In this document: positions 1 through 8,256 of the stretch, piece by piece
Layout: the number at the start of each line of letters is the position of its first letter
How positions within the stretch are numbered: the stretch's first letter is position 1
From: CAIMFV01 sp040757715
Lineage (GTDB): Bacteria; Pseudomonadota; Alphaproteobacteria; Caulobacterales; Caulobacteraceae
Length of the DNA stretch: 64,000 bases
Reading direction: 5' to 3'
Assembly: GCA_040757715.1 (NCBI GenBank)
Contig: JBFLWS010000002.1
Location: 248,001-312,000 of the forward strand
The notes under the pieces: model-generated
The model's database searches: none
Seen by the model: the letters and a program-made list of their open reading frames with translations, nothing else
Told to the model about the DNA's origin: nothing
Translations under genes and position numbers: made by a program

Positions 1-330
1 CTGGTCGGTTCGGTCACCCTCGGCGGCTGGATCGCGATGAAGGGAAGCCTCGACGCCGTCTGCGCCACCCTCCGCCCGACCCCTTGGGGCCTGGACCCCG
101 ATCTTCGCGAAGCCATGTCCTTCGCCATGTTCAACATCGTCCGACCCGGCGCGGTATGGGACCCCAAGACCTTCGACTCCACCGATAGCGACCCGTCGGC
201 CTGGCCCCAGAAACTGGCGGCGCTTCATCCGACGCTCATCAAGCTGATCGCCACGGCGGAGACCACCGCAGCGGCCGTGCTGATCTTCCTGTTTTTCCTG
301 GCCGTGCGGCGGCGGTTCCAGATTTCGTGA
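1..330 (+). CDS. C-terminal fragment of an unidentified membrane protein
   Basis: The frame is open from the first base of the window and ends at TGA 328-330, so only the last 109 residues are present and the true start lies upstream. The fragment has a hydrophilic stretch rich in Asp, Pro and Trp, followed by one strongly hydrophobic segment (about 22 residues) and a short RRR-type cytoplasmic tail. That is the layout of a protein anchored by a C-terminal transmembrane helix. I do not recognise the family. An ATG at 37 lies in frame, but the open frame before it argues against a start there. Confidence 0.6.
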   Translation: MVGSVTLGGWIAMKGSLDAVCATLRPTPWGLDPDLREAMSFAMFNIVRPGAVWDPKTFDSTDSDPSAWPQKLAALHPTLIKLIATAETTAAAVLIFLFFLAVRRRFQIS

Positions 331-426
331 AACCGCGGGGCCGGCTGGCCATTCCAGGGGCCGCAGGCGCAACCGTCCAGAGGGCCGCTTCATTTGCGGC
401 GGATGGTACTGTCTGTACGGAAATGG

Positions 427-503
427 TGGTGGTTGGGGGCGGGATCGAACCGCCGACCTGCGGGTTATGAATCCGCCGCTCTAACCATCTGAGCTACCCA
501 ACC
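427..503 (-). tRNA. tRNA-Met (CAT anticodon)
   Basis: Read on the minus strand this 77-nt stretch folds as a full cloverleaf: acceptor GGTTGGG pairing with CCCAACC, D-arm TAGCTCAGATGGTTAGAGC, anticodon loop TTCATAA with CAT, T-arm GGCGGTTCGATCCCGCC, and an encoded CCA end. The first acceptor pair is G-C, so it is not the usual initiator tRNA. CAT with this layout fits elongator Met; a lysidine-modified Ile2 tRNA has the same anticodon and cannot be excluded by eye. Confidence 0.93.
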
Positions 504-671
504 GCGCGAGGCGGGGGGTATAGCGGCAAAGCGCGCGGGCCTCAAGCGCCTCTTCGCGTTTCATCGCGCCTTCGCCCATGGTGAATTTGCAGGCGAAACC
601 TTAAGTTTGCGGCCGCATTGTTTCTTCAGCCGCATCTGGGCGATGCGTGACGTGCTAGGGCGGCCGACGAC

Positions 672-1220
672 ATGACCATTTTGCACGTCTTGGGCGGACC
701 GGCGCCGGAAGTCGAGGCGGAGTTCGCCCCGCTCATCGCCGCGCTTTCCCATGCCGGGCTCGACCAGGCTTGCGCCCTCTATCCCGAGTGCGCTTCGACC
801 TCGCGCCTGCGCGCCGCGGGGGTACAGCTGACGGTGCAGCCCTTCGGCGGGCTGTTCGATCTGAAGACCGCCCCGGCCCTCGCCACCTTCGCCCGCGCCG
901 TGCATGCCCGAGTGGTGGTGCAGTGGCGCGCCGCCGATCAGCGCGTGCTGCCCAAGGGCAATTGGGCGCGGCTCGGCCGCTGCGGCGCGCGGGCCGAGCT
1001 GAAGCCCTTCGCCGGTTCGGATTATCTCGTCTTTCCCGACAAGGCGGCGCTCGACGCGGCGGCCGCGGCGGGCTGGGCGGCCACCCGCGCCCTGATCATT
1101 CCCCAGTTCCAGGCCTTCGCAGCCGTGGGCGACGAGGCTCTCGACAAGTCGGCCCTGGCGGCCGAAGAGCACGCTCTGCAGCTCTGGCGCGGGCTGTTGT
1201 CCCGGTTCGGCGAGGTCTGA
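672..1220 (+). CDS. Glycosyltransferase-like N-terminal domain protein, half length
   Basis: This 182-residue protein opens with a hydrophobic beta strand and Gly-Gly turn (ILHVLGG), then alternating alpha/beta segments, like the N-terminal Rossmann half of GT4-type glycosyltransferases. The nucleotide-sugar-binding second half and its EX7E signature are missing; full GT4 enzymes are about 350-400 residues. The stop is only 4 bp before the asnB start, so the two are almost certainly co-transcribed and translationally coupled. It could be a degraded glycosyltransferase or a stand-alone accessory domain. Family assignment rests on fold pattern only. Confidence 0.65.
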   Translation: MTILHVLGGPAPEVEAEFAPLIAALSHAGLDQACALYPECASTSRLRAAGVQLTVQPFGGLFDLKTAPALATFARAVHARVVVQWRAADQRVLPKGNWARLGRCGARAELKPFAGSDYLVFPDKAALDAAAAAGWAATRALIIPQFQAFAAVGDEALDKSALAAEEHALQLWRGLLSRFGEV

Positions 1221-1224
1221 GGTC

Positions 1225-2979
1225 ATGTGCGGCATTGCAGGGGTGATCGCCAAGCCGGGCGCCAGGGCGGACGAGGCCTTCGTCCTTGCCATGATCGAGC
1301 GCCTGTCGCACCGCGGTCCCGACGGCATCCGGGTGGAGCGGCTGGGTGGCTCGGTGGTGGCCCATGCGCGCCTCTCCATCATCGACCTGGAGGGCGGCTG
1401 GCAGCCCCTGCACGGCGCCGGCTCCACGGTGATCGGCAATGGCGAGATCTACAATTACCTCGAGCTGATGAGCGAGTTCGGCCTGAAGGAGAAGATGGCC
1501 ACCGTGGCCGACTTCGAGCCCCTCTTGCATCTCTATCGCGACGAGGGGCCGGCGGCGTTGAAGCGTCTGCGCGGCATGTACGCCCTCTGCCTCATGGGTG
1601 TGGACGGGCGGGTGTTTCTGGCCAGAGACCCGTTCGGCATCAAGCCGCTTTACCTGAAGGACCTGCCCGACGGGCTCGCCTTCGCCTCCGAGCCGCGGGC
1701 CTTCGGCGAGCCCGAGCCCACCAAGGGTGCGGACGAGCTCCTCGCCCTGCATTATCGCCTGGACGGGGTGCGCCAGCTGGCCCCGGGCGAGGTGGTGGAG
1801 GTGGTGGACGGCCGCGCCCGGCGCTTCGACACCTTGCCGCGCCTGGCGCGCGCACCTGTGCGGAGCCGCGACAGCGAGGCCATGCTGTTGAAGCGCCTCG
1901 ACAAGGTGCTGGAGAATGCGGTGATGGTGCACCAGCGCTCCGACGTGCCCTATGGCCTGTTCCTCTCGGGGGGGATCGATTCCACCGCCATCGCGGCCTT
2001 GATGGCCCGGCTGAGCGACAAGCCGGTCACCGCCTTCACCTGCGGCTTCACCGCGCCCGACGCCGCCGACGAGCGGGCCAAAGCGGAGAAGGTGGCCAAG
2101 GCTCTCGATCTCGACTGGCGCGAAACCACCTTCACCGAGGAGGACTTCTGGCGCATCGCCCCCGAGGTGGCCTGGGCCCTCGATGATCCCACCACCGACT
2201 TCGCCTGCCTGCCCACCTACAAGCTGGCCGAGGCGGCCAAGGATACGCTCACCGTGGTGTTGTCGGGGGAAGGCGGCGATGAGCTGTTCGCCGGCTACGG
2301 TCGCTACCGCCGAGCGCAGCGATCGAGGTGGCTGGGCGGGCGCCCGGCGGAACCGCAGCTCGACGCGCCCTATCTGGTGGACGGGGGCGAGGGCGCGCTG
2401 CGCTTCTGGCGCGCCCGCGGCAAGGCCCCCAAGGGGCTCACGCCGTTGCAGGAAGCGCAGTGGGCCGACATGGCCACCTGGCTGCCCAACGACCTTTTGC
2501 TCAAGCTCGATCGCTGCCTCATGGCCCATGGCCTGGAGGGCCGCACGCCCTTCCTCGACCGCGAGGTGGCGGCCTTCGCCTTCAGCCTTCCCGATAACCT
2601 GAAGGTGCGCGGGCGCATGGGGAAGTGGCTGTTGCGCCAGTGGTTAGCTGAGCATTGCCCCGCCGCCGAGCCCTTCGCCCGCAAGCAGGGCTTCACCGTG
2701 CCGGTGGCGCATTTCATCGCCCCCTGGGCGTCCGAGATCGGCCATCGCGTGGCCGCCTGTCCCGGCGTCGCGGCGCTGGCTGCGCCCGAAGCCGTCGCGC
2801 GCATCTTCAATGACGAGGACGAGGCCGAGCGGCGCTGGCCGCTCCTCTTCTACGCCCTGTGGTGGACCATCCATGTGGCGGGCGCCACCCCGGCCGAGGC
2901 GCTCACGGCGCTGGGCGGACCCACGGGCGTGGTCAAAACCCCGCCCCGACCCCGGCCAGTCGCGAGCGTAATTGTTTAA
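1225..2979 (+). CDS. asnB: Asparagine synthase (glutamine-hydrolysing)
   Basis: Converts aspartate and glutamine to asparagine using ATP. The N-terminal glutaminase domain starts with MCGIAG, whose Cys2 becomes the nucleophile after Met removal, followed by HRGPDG (29-34) and NGEIYNY (72-78). The synthetase domain carries the pyrophosphatase loop SGGIDST (248-254) and a second conserved block LSGEGGDELF near 350. At 584 residues it is full length. The start is fixed by Cys2 and by a stop-start spacing of 4 bp to the upstream gene. Paralogues of this family also amidate sugars or peptides; the glycosyltransferase-like neighbour leaves that open. Its last 47 bp overlap the convergent gene at 2933-3505. 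Confidence 0.95.
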   Translation: MCGIAGVIAKPGARADEAFVLAMIERLSHRGPDGIRVERLGGSVVAHARLSIIDLEGGWQPLHGAGSTVIGNGEIYNYLELMSEFGLKEKMATVADFEPLLHLYRDEGPAALKRLRGMYALCLMGVDGRVFLARDPFGIKPLYLKDLPDGLAFASEPRAFGEPEPTKGADELLALHYRLDGVRQLAPGEVVEVVDGRARRFDTLPRLARAPVRSRDSEAMLLKRLDKVLENAVMVHQRSDVPYGLFLSGGIDSTAIAALMARLSDKPVTAFTCGFTAPDAADERAKAEKVAKALDLDWRETTFTEEDFWRIAPEVAWALDDPTTDFACLPTYKLAEAAKDTLTVVLSGEGGDELFAGYGRYRRAQRSRWLGGRPAEPQLDAPYLVDGGEGALRFWRARGKAPKGLTPLQEAQWADMATWLPNDLLLKLDRCLMAHGLEGRTPFLDREVAAFAFSLPDNLKVRGRMGKWLLRQWLAEHCPAAEPFARKQGFTVPVAHFIAPWASEIGHRVAACPGVAALAAPEAVARIFNDEDEAERRWPLLFYALWWTIHVAGATPAEALTALGGPTGVVKTPPRPRPVASVIV

Positions 2980-3505
2980 GCCGGCGGTCGATCTCGGCCA
3001 TGGTGCGGTTCAGCGCCCCGTCGTCGTCGCGCCACACCTGCAACACCCGCGTCCAGACGGCGGTCATGGCCGCGAGACGCAGCGCGCCCTTCCAGCCGCC
3101 GGTGTCGACCCCGGCGCTTTCCAGCAGCGCCCGCGCGGTCTTGGGCAGGCGCGGGGCCATGGCGGCGGGACCCTCCGCCCTGGCGATGGCGATGAGGGCG
3201 GCGCGGTGCGGGGCCATGGCCTCCAGCCGCGCCATGCAGGCCTCGAACAAGCGGTCATGCACCTCGCCGCCATCCTCCAAAGCCGCGAGAGCCAGGGCGG
3301 CCTGGTCGAAGCGCCGCGACAGCCGGTCGAGCAGCGCGGCCTTGCCTGGCGCGCGGGCGTAGAGCTCGGCGAAGGGAACCCCCGCGGCGAGGGCGATGTC
3401 GCGCAGGGCGATCTCGTCCCAGGGCTGGTCGCGGGCGAGGCCGAGGGCCGCGTCCACGACGCGGTCCAGTACGTCAGCGCTGACGGAAGATTCGATCATG
3501 GACAT
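2933..3505 (-). CDS. COQ9/TetR-fold protein
   Basis: A 190-residue, all-helical protein with a TetR-like helix-turn-helix at about residues 25-55 (ALRDIALAAGVPFAELYARA). The second half (VHDRLFEACMARLEAMAPHR and the following helices) resembles the COQ9 family of ubiquinone-biosynthesis lipid-binding proteins, which share the TetR fold, better than a typical TetR ligand domain. The gene heads a leftward group with proC, a YbjN-like gene and ubiK; ubiK also serves ubiquinone synthesis, which supports the COQ9 reading. A plain TetR regulator remains possible. The 3' end overlaps asnB by 47 bp tail to tail. Confidence 0.75.
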   Translation of the reverse strand: MSMIESSVSADVLDRVVDAALGLARDQPWDEIALRDIALAAGVPFAELYARAPGKAALLDRLSRRFDQAALALAALEDGGEVHDRLFEACMARLEAMAPHRAALIAIARAEGPAAMAPRLPKTARALLESAGVDTGGWKGALRLAAMTAVWTRVLQVWRDDDGALNRTMAEIDRRLKQLRSRLAGVGAGF

Positions 3506-3553
3506 GGCGGGGCCTCCGGGACGGTCCGTCCAAGATATAGACCCTCGCGGGCC

Positions 3554-4360
3554 TCAACCCAATTCGCGAGCGCGGGCCACGGCGGCGGCCACGGCCTCGG
3601 ACATCAGCTTCGGCAGGCCGTCATCGGCCAGCAGCACCTTCAGCGCCGCCTCGGTGGTGCCCGCCGGCGAGGTCACCTGGCGGCGCAGTTCGGCCGGGCT
3701 TTCCTCGCTCTCGGCCATCAGCGCTGCGGCGCTCTCCAGGGTCTTGCGGGCCAGGATTTGCGCCGCCTCGGGGGCGAGGCCGACCTTCTCCCCCGCCGCC
3801 GCCAAGGTCTCTACCAGGGCGTAGAGATAGGCCGGCGCCGAGCCCGACACGCCGGTGGCGGCGTCGATCAGCGCTTCTTCAGCCAGGTCCACCGTGGCGG
3901 CGATGCAGTCGAACAGGGCGTGAGCGGCGGCGCGCCCGGCCTCGCTCGGGGCGTAGATGCTGGCCACGCCCTTGGCGATGGCGACGCCGGTGGTGGGCAT
4001 GACCCGGGCGACGGTGCGACCGGTGAAGGCTTCCGAAAGATCAGCGAGCTTCACGCCGGCGGCGATGGAGACCACCGCGGCGTCGGGCGAAAGATGCGGC
4101 GCATATTCCGCCGCCGCGGCGCGCCACATCTGCGGCTTCACCGCCAGCACCACGGTCTTGGCCGTGGCGAGGGCCGGCAGGGGCGGGTTCAGCCGAGCGC
4201 CGCCCTCGTCCGCCCGCTTGGCTTCCGGCGAGGGATTTGGATCGACCAGCAATATGTCTGAATAGGTCAGCGCCCCGGTGCGACGCCAGCCGGCGATCAT
4301 GGCCCCGCCCATGCGGCCAGCGCCCAACAGCAGCACCGGCGCGCGCGTCGACAACTTCAT
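3554..4360 (-). CDS. proC: Pyrroline-5-carboxylate reductase
   Basis: Last step of proline synthesis: reduces pyrroline-5-carboxylate to proline with NAD(P)H in the cytosol. The Rossmann motif GAGRMGG is at 13-19, VKPQ at 74-77, and the substrate and dimerisation region carries SGSAPAY (172-178) and SPAGTT (231-236), all typical of ProC. The length of 268 residues is normal for the family. It lies 11 bp downstream of the YbjN-like gene, in the same direction, so it is probably the third gene of a ubiK-ybjN-proC transcript. Confidence 0.95.
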   Translation of the reverse strand: MKLSTRAPVLLLGAGRMGGAMIAGWRRTGALTYSDILLVDPNPSPEAKRADEGGARLNPPLPALATAKTVVLAVKPQMWRAAAAEYAPHLSPDAAVVSIAAGVKLADLSEAFTGRTVARVMPTTGVAIAKGVASIYAPSEAGRAAAHALFDCIAATVDLAEEALIDAATGVSGSAPAYLYALVETLAAAGEKVGLAPEAAQILARKTLESAAALMAESEESPAELRRQVTSPAGTTEAALKVLLADDGLPKLMSEAVAAAVARARELG

Positions 4361-4371
4361 CCTAAGCGTCC

Positions 4372-4875
4372 TCAGGCCGCGCCGAGGGTCTCGAACATGC
4401 AGGCGGCGATGGCGTCCTGCGGCGACTTGGAACCCTTCAGCAGGAAGTCAAACGCCGGGTAGAAGCGGTCCGCCGCCTCCACCGCCGCGTCGATCATCGA
4501 GGCGGCCTGTGCGAGCGTCGGCCGCTCGCCGGTGGGCAGGGACATGGCATGGCGGAACACGATCTCGCCGTCCTCGGCCCATACCTCGAAGTGGCCAAGC
4601 CAGACGCGCTGATTGATCAGCGACACCAGCTCATAGGCGTGGCTGCGGGCGCGCTTGCCGGCCCGCAGGTCCATGGACAGGCAGAGCTGCAGGCAGTCCG
4701 CCTCCGGCCGCCAGGCGAACCACAGCTCGTAGTCCTTCCAGTCGCCGGTGAGGGCGAAGGCCAGGTCGCCGTCCTCGGTGCGGTCGAACTCCAGGTTTTC
4801 CGCGGCGAGCACATGCTCCACCACGTCCAGGGGATCGAAGCCGAGGTCGACGTCTTCTGCGCGGGGCGTGTCCAT
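4372..4875 (-). CDS. YbjN domain-containing protein
   Basis: A 167-residue soluble protein with the alternating beta/alpha pattern of the YbjN (type III secretion chaperone-like) fold. Recognisable blocks are LEFDRTEDGDLAF, an aromatic-rich DYELWFAW, and a C-terminal helix pair ending in the FYPAFDFLLKG block. The family has been linked to stress tolerance in enterobacteria, but no biochemical activity is known. It sits between ubiK and proC in the same direction; from memory this trio is common in alphaproteobacteria, which suggests a conserved but unexplained link. Confidence 0.85.
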   Translation of the reverse strand: MDTPRAEDVDLGFDPLDVVEHVLAAENLEFDRTEDGDLAFALTGDWKDYELWFAWRPEADCLQLCLSMDLRAGKRARSHAYELVSLINQRVWLGHFEVWAEDGEIVFRHAMSLPTGERPTLAQAASMIDAAVEAADRFYPAFDFLLKGSKSPQDAIAACMFETLGAA

Positions 4876-4967
4876 GGGTCGGTCCTACCGGGCTTCCGGC
4901 CAACGCGAAAGCGCGTTGGCGTGGGAATCGCCTCTGATCAGAGGGTAGACAGGGTCGGGGGCCCGGC

Positions 4968-5231
4968 TCAACCGGCGTCGTCCGCAGGGCGAACCTTGTC
5001 CCCAGATTGCGCCATGCTCGCGAGTTCTGCCCGCAACGAGGCGATTTCAGCTTCCAGGCGGATCTTCAAGGCGTCGAACTCGTCGCGACGCACGAGGTCG
5101 AGCTCGGCGGCCCAGCGTTCGGCCTGGGCGCGAAAGGCGGTGCGCGCCTCTTCGCCCGCAGCCTGAGCCACGCCCACGGCGCTCTCCACCGCCTTGGCGA
5201 ATTCGTCGAGAAAGGGATTCCTGGTCTGCAT
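4968..5231 (-). CDS. ubiK: Ubiquinone biosynthesis accessory factor UbiK (BMFP family)
   Basis: An 87-residue acidic, helical protein with an N-terminal amphipathic helix (NPFLDEFAKAVESAVG) and a C-terminal coiled coil (LVRRDEFDALKIRLEAEIASL), the hallmark layout of the BMFP/UbiK family. UbiK helps the Ubi complex make ubiquinone under aerobic conditions and can associate with membranes. Length and the VRRDEFD block match the family. It is the first gene of the leftward group and is divergent from the Lrp-type regulator. Confidence 0.9.
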   Translation of the reverse strand: MQTRNPFLDEFAKAVESAVGVAQAAGEEARTAFRAQAERWAAELDLVRRDEFDALKIRLEAEIASLRAELASMAQSGDKVRPADDAG

Positions 5232-5309
5232 GGTCGGGCCCGCCCTTCTGAAACCGCGATTCGCGGCCTCGCGTGTTCAGGGTCGATATAGGCCGGTTAA
5301 GGTTTGTTT

Positions 5310-5375
5310 GCGAATGGCCCATTGGTGTTCGCGGCAATGCGCCGCGCGGCCAGCGTCCGCTTGCGAAGCATTCGC
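5310..5375. promoter_or_regulatory. Inverted GCGAA/TTCGC repeats between ubiK and the Lrp gene
   Basis: The 300-bp divergent region holds GCGAA-N13-TTCGC (5310-5332) and a tight GCGAA-GCA-TTCGC (5363-5375). Repeated arms of the same sequence between a regulator and a divergent gene are what an autoregulated Lrp-type operator could look like, but 5-bp arms in GC-rich DNA can arise by chance. Confidence 0.25.
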
Positions 5376-5538
5376 ATCATCGCTAGGCGAGATTGTCCGC
5401 TAGATAAGCGTTTGCTTCGTCCACGCCGCAAAAGGCTTGCATTTTTCGCGCCGATCCTGAAATAAAAATCCCAACTGGCGCCCAGAATCATTCCAGCGCC
5501 GCAACATGTTCGCCGTCCGGCCGCCAGCGGGGGATCGC

Positions 5539-6027
5539 TTGTCCGAAATTCTCGACGCCATCGACGCCAAGATTCTCGACCTCATTCAATATGACGCCAG
5601 CCTGTCGGTGGCTGAAATCGCCGATCGTGTGGGCTTGTCGTCCTCGCCCTGCTGGCGCCGCATCAAGCGCCTGGAGGATGTGGGCGTCATCCAGCGCCGG
5701 GTGACCATTCTCGACCGCGAAGCCCTCGGCCTCAATTTCGAGGTCTACGCCACCGTGAAGCTCTCCTTGCCCACGAAGGAAAACCTGGAAGCGTTTGAAA
5801 CTGCGGTGAATCGCTGGCCGGAAGTGACCAATTGCGCCACCGTCACCGGCGGCGAGGACTATGTGCTGCGCATCATCACCCGCGACATGCACGCCTTCGA
5901 CGATTTCCTGCGCGAGAAGGTGCTGTCCCTGGGCCTCGTCTCCAACATCGAGAGCCGCATCGTCATCCGCTCGGTGAAGAACGCCACCGCCGTGCCGCTG
6001 GGCCTGGTCTCGCCCTTCCTCGGCTGA
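5539..6027 (+). CDS. Lrp/AsnC family transcriptional regulator
   Basis: A 162-residue DNA-binding regulator. The N-terminal winged HTH shows the family pattern LDAIDAKILDLIQYD, then SVAEIADRVGLSSSPCWRRIKRL as the recognition region. The C-terminal RAM ligand domain includes VTGGEDYVLRI. The start chosen is TTG 5539, which has GGGGGA just upstream and puts the conserved LDAID at residue 5; an in-frame ATG at 5506 adds 11 residues but has no visible ribosome site. The gene is divergent from ubiK. The effector is unknown; an amino acid is usual for the family. Confidence 0.93.
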   Translation: MSEILDAIDAKILDLIQYDASLSVAEIADRVGLSSSPCWRRIKRLEDVGVIQRRVTILDREALGLNFEVYATVKLSLPTKENLEAFETAVNRWPEVTNCATVTGGEDYVLRIITRDMHAFDDFLREKVLSLGLVSNIESRIVIRSVKNATAVPLGLVSPFLG

Positions 6028-6130
6028 ACCTTTTAGGTTCAAAATCTCCTGTCGCGGTAAGGCTGGTGCGGGCGTCGCATTCCGGCGCTATAGTCCTTCG
6101 CACCGAGAGGCCGCCAAGGGTTGAGACGCC

Positions 6131-7024
6131 ATGATCGAGCTCGTCATTGATTCCCGTCGACGCGATCTGGGCGGGTTCGAGGTGGGACGCGTCCTGCCCT
6201 CCCCCAGCCATCGCATGGTGGGGCCGTTCATCTTCTTCGACCACATGGGCCCGGCGGAGTTCGAGGCCGGCCACGGCATCGACGTGCGCCCGCACCCGCA
6301 TATCGGCCTCTCCACCCTCACCTATCTGCTGGAAGGCGAGATCACCCACCGCGACAGCCTCGGCTGCACCCAGGTGATCCGCCCGGGCGAGGTGAACTGG
6401 ATGACAGCCGGCAAGGGCATCGTCCACTCCGAGCGCACCACGCCCACGCGCCGCGCCGCCGGCGGCCCGCTGCTCGGCCTGCAGGCCTGGCTGGCCCTGC
6501 CCACCGAGAAGGAAGAGATCGACCCCTCCTTCCACCATCACGGCGTCGACGATCTGCCCACCTATGAGTCCGGCGGCCTGTGGGCCCGGCTCATCGCCGG
6601 CTCGGCCTTCGGCGCGGCGGCGCGGGTGGAGACCCACTCGCCCATGTTCTACGTCCATTGGGAGCTGAAGGCCGGCGTGCGCGGCGCCGTGCCCACCGGC
6701 TACACCGAGCGCGCCGCCTATGTGGTGAAGGGCGAGATCGAGGTGGAGGGCCAGCCCTTCCACGCCGGCCAGATGGTGGTGTTCCGCCGCGAGTCGCAGG
6801 GGATCATCGGCGCGACCACCGACGCCACCGTCATGCTGCTGGGCGGCGAGCCGGTGGGGCCGCGCTACATCTGGTGGAACCTGGTCTCTTCGTCAGGCGA
6901 TCGCATCGCCCAGGCCAAGGCCGACTGGGAGGCCGGGCGCATGCAACTGCCCCCCGACGACAACGCCGAATGGATTCCGGCCCCTCAGGACCCGATACCC
7001 ACCCCCAAGGCGGCGAATAGCTAG
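6131..7024 (+). CDS. Pirin family protein
   Basis: A bicupin protein of 297 residues. The metal-binding set of the N-terminal cupin is intact: His55 and His57 in RPHPHIGL, His99 and Glu101 in GIVHSER, matching the iron site of human pirin. The C-terminal cupin is present (YVVKGEIEVEGQPF). Bacterial pirins have been reported as quercetin dioxygenases or redox-linked regulators; the substrate here cannot be told. It stands alone between the Lrp gene and the convergent thiolase, ending only 6 bp before the thiolase stop. Confidence 0.93.
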   Translation: MIELVIDSRRRDLGGFEVGRVLPSPSHRMVGPFIFFDHMGPAEFEAGHGIDVRPHPHIGLSTLTYLLEGEITHRDSLGCTQVIRPGEVNWMTAGKGIVHSERTTPTRRAAGGPLLGLQAWLALPTEKEEIDPSFHHHGVDDLPTYESGGLWARLIAGSAFGAAARVETHSPMFYVHWELKAGVRGAVPTGYTERAAYVVKGEIEVEGQPFHAGQMVVFRRESQGIIGATTDATVMLLGGEPVGPRYIWWNLVSSSGDRIAQAKADWEAGRMQLPPDDNAEWIPAPQDPIPTPKAANS

Positions 7025-7030
7025 GCTTTT

Positions 7031-8233
7031 CTACAGCAGCTCCACCGCCATGGCCGTGGCCTCGCCGCCGCCGATGCACAGGGAGGCGACGCCGCGCTTG
7101 CCGCCGCGGGCTTCCAGCGCTGAGAGCAGCGTGGCGAGGATGCGCGCGCCTGACGCCCCGATGGGGTGCCCCAGCGCACAGGCGCCGCCATTGACGTTCA
7201 CCACCTCGTGGGAGAGGCCGAGCTCCGTCATGGCGATCATGGCCACCACGGCGAAGGCCTCGTTCACCTCGTAGAGATCGACGTCTGCGGCCTTCCAGCC
7301 GGCCTTCTCCAGGGCCTTGCGCATGGCCGGCACCGGGGCGGTGGTGAAGAGGCCCGGCTCATGGGCGTGGGCGGCGTGGGCCGCCACCTTGGCCACGGGG
7401 GTGAGGCCGAGCTTCTCGGCCACCGAGAGGCGGGTCATGACGAGGGCCGCAGCGCCGTCGGAGATGGAGCTGGCATTGGCCGCCGTGATGGTGCCGTCCT
7501 TGGCGAAGGCGGGCTTCAGGGTCGGGATCTTGGCCGCATCGCCCTTCAGGGGCTGCTCGTCGTCAGCCACCACCTCCACGCCCTTGCGCGTGGTCACTTC
7601 GACAGGAACGATCTCGCGCTTGAAGGCGCCCGAGGTCACCGCCGTCTTGGCCCGCTCCAGCGAGGCGATGGCGAAGGCGTCCTGGTCGGCGCGGCTGAAC
7701 TGATAGGCGGCGGCGGCGTCCTCGGCGAAGGCGCCCATGAGCTTGCCCGGCGTATAGGCGTCCTCCAGCCCGTCCAGATACATGCTGTCGGAGATCACAT
7801 CGTGGCCGATGCGGGCCCCGCCCCGGTGCTTGGACATGAGGTAGGGGGCGTTGGTCATGCTCTCCATGCCCCCGGCGACGATGATGTCCGCCGAGCCGGC
7901 CGCCAGGGCGTCGTGGGCCATGATGGCCGCCTGCATGCCCGAGCCGCACATCTTGTTCACCGTGGTGGCTTCGGTGGAGAGCGACAGGCCGGCGCCCAGG
8001 GCCGCCTGGCGCGCCGGGGCCTGGCCGAGCCCGGCAGGAAGCACGCAGCCCATGAAGATCTGCTCCACCTGATCCGGCGCGACGCCGGCCCTTGCGAGCG
8101 CTTCCTTCACCGCCGCGGCGCCGAGCGCCGTGGACTTCACGCCGGAGAGCGCGCCTTGGAAGCCGCCCATGGGGGTGCGGGCATAGGCGGCGATGACCAC
8201 CGGATCGCGGGCGTCTTGAGAGTCTTGAGCCAT
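7031..8233 (-). CDS. Acetyl-CoA C-acyltransferase (thiolase)
   Basis: Forms or cleaves 3-ketoacyl-CoA. The active sites are complete: nucleophile Cys96 in NKMCGSGMQ, His356 in CALGHPIGASG and Cys386 in CIGGGEATA. The length of 400 residues is standard and the start has a strong site (AGGAGAGGA) upstream. The CIGGGEATA ending is typical of acetyl-CoA acetyltransferase-type enzymes, but chain-length preference cannot be read off the sequence. It follows mnmA in the same direction with a 23-bp gap; the link to tRNA modification looks positional only. Partner-type activities (a 3-hydroxyacyl-CoA dehydrogenase and an enoyl-CoA hydratase relative) lie at 44-49 kb. Confidence 0.95.
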   Translation of the reverse strand: MAQDSQDARDPVVIAAYARTPMGGFQGALSGVKSTALGAAAVKEALARAGVAPDQVEQIFMGCVLPAGLGQAPARQAALGAGLSLSTEATTVNKMCGSGMQAAIMAHDALAAGSADIIVAGGMESMTNAPYLMSKHRGGARIGHDVISDSMYLDGLEDAYTPGKLMGAFAEDAAAAYQFSRADQDAFAIASLERAKTAVTSGAFKREIVPVEVTTRKGVEVVADDEQPLKGDAAKIPTLKPAFAKDGTITAANASSISDGAAALVMTRLSVAEKLGLTPVAKVAAHAAHAHEPGLFTTAPVPAMRKALEKAGWKAADVDLYEVNEAFAVVAMIAMTELGLSHEVVNVNGGACALGHPIGASGARILATLLSALEARGGKRGVASLCIGGGEATAMAVELL

Positions 8234-8256
8234 GGGGATTTCCTCTCCTGGGTTTC

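Noticed and set aside
561..1439. Minus-strand frame antisense to the glycosyltransferase-like gene and asnB
   Set aside because: Product is Arg/Gly/Ala-rich with no motif; it reflects GC-rich codon bias of the opposite strand.
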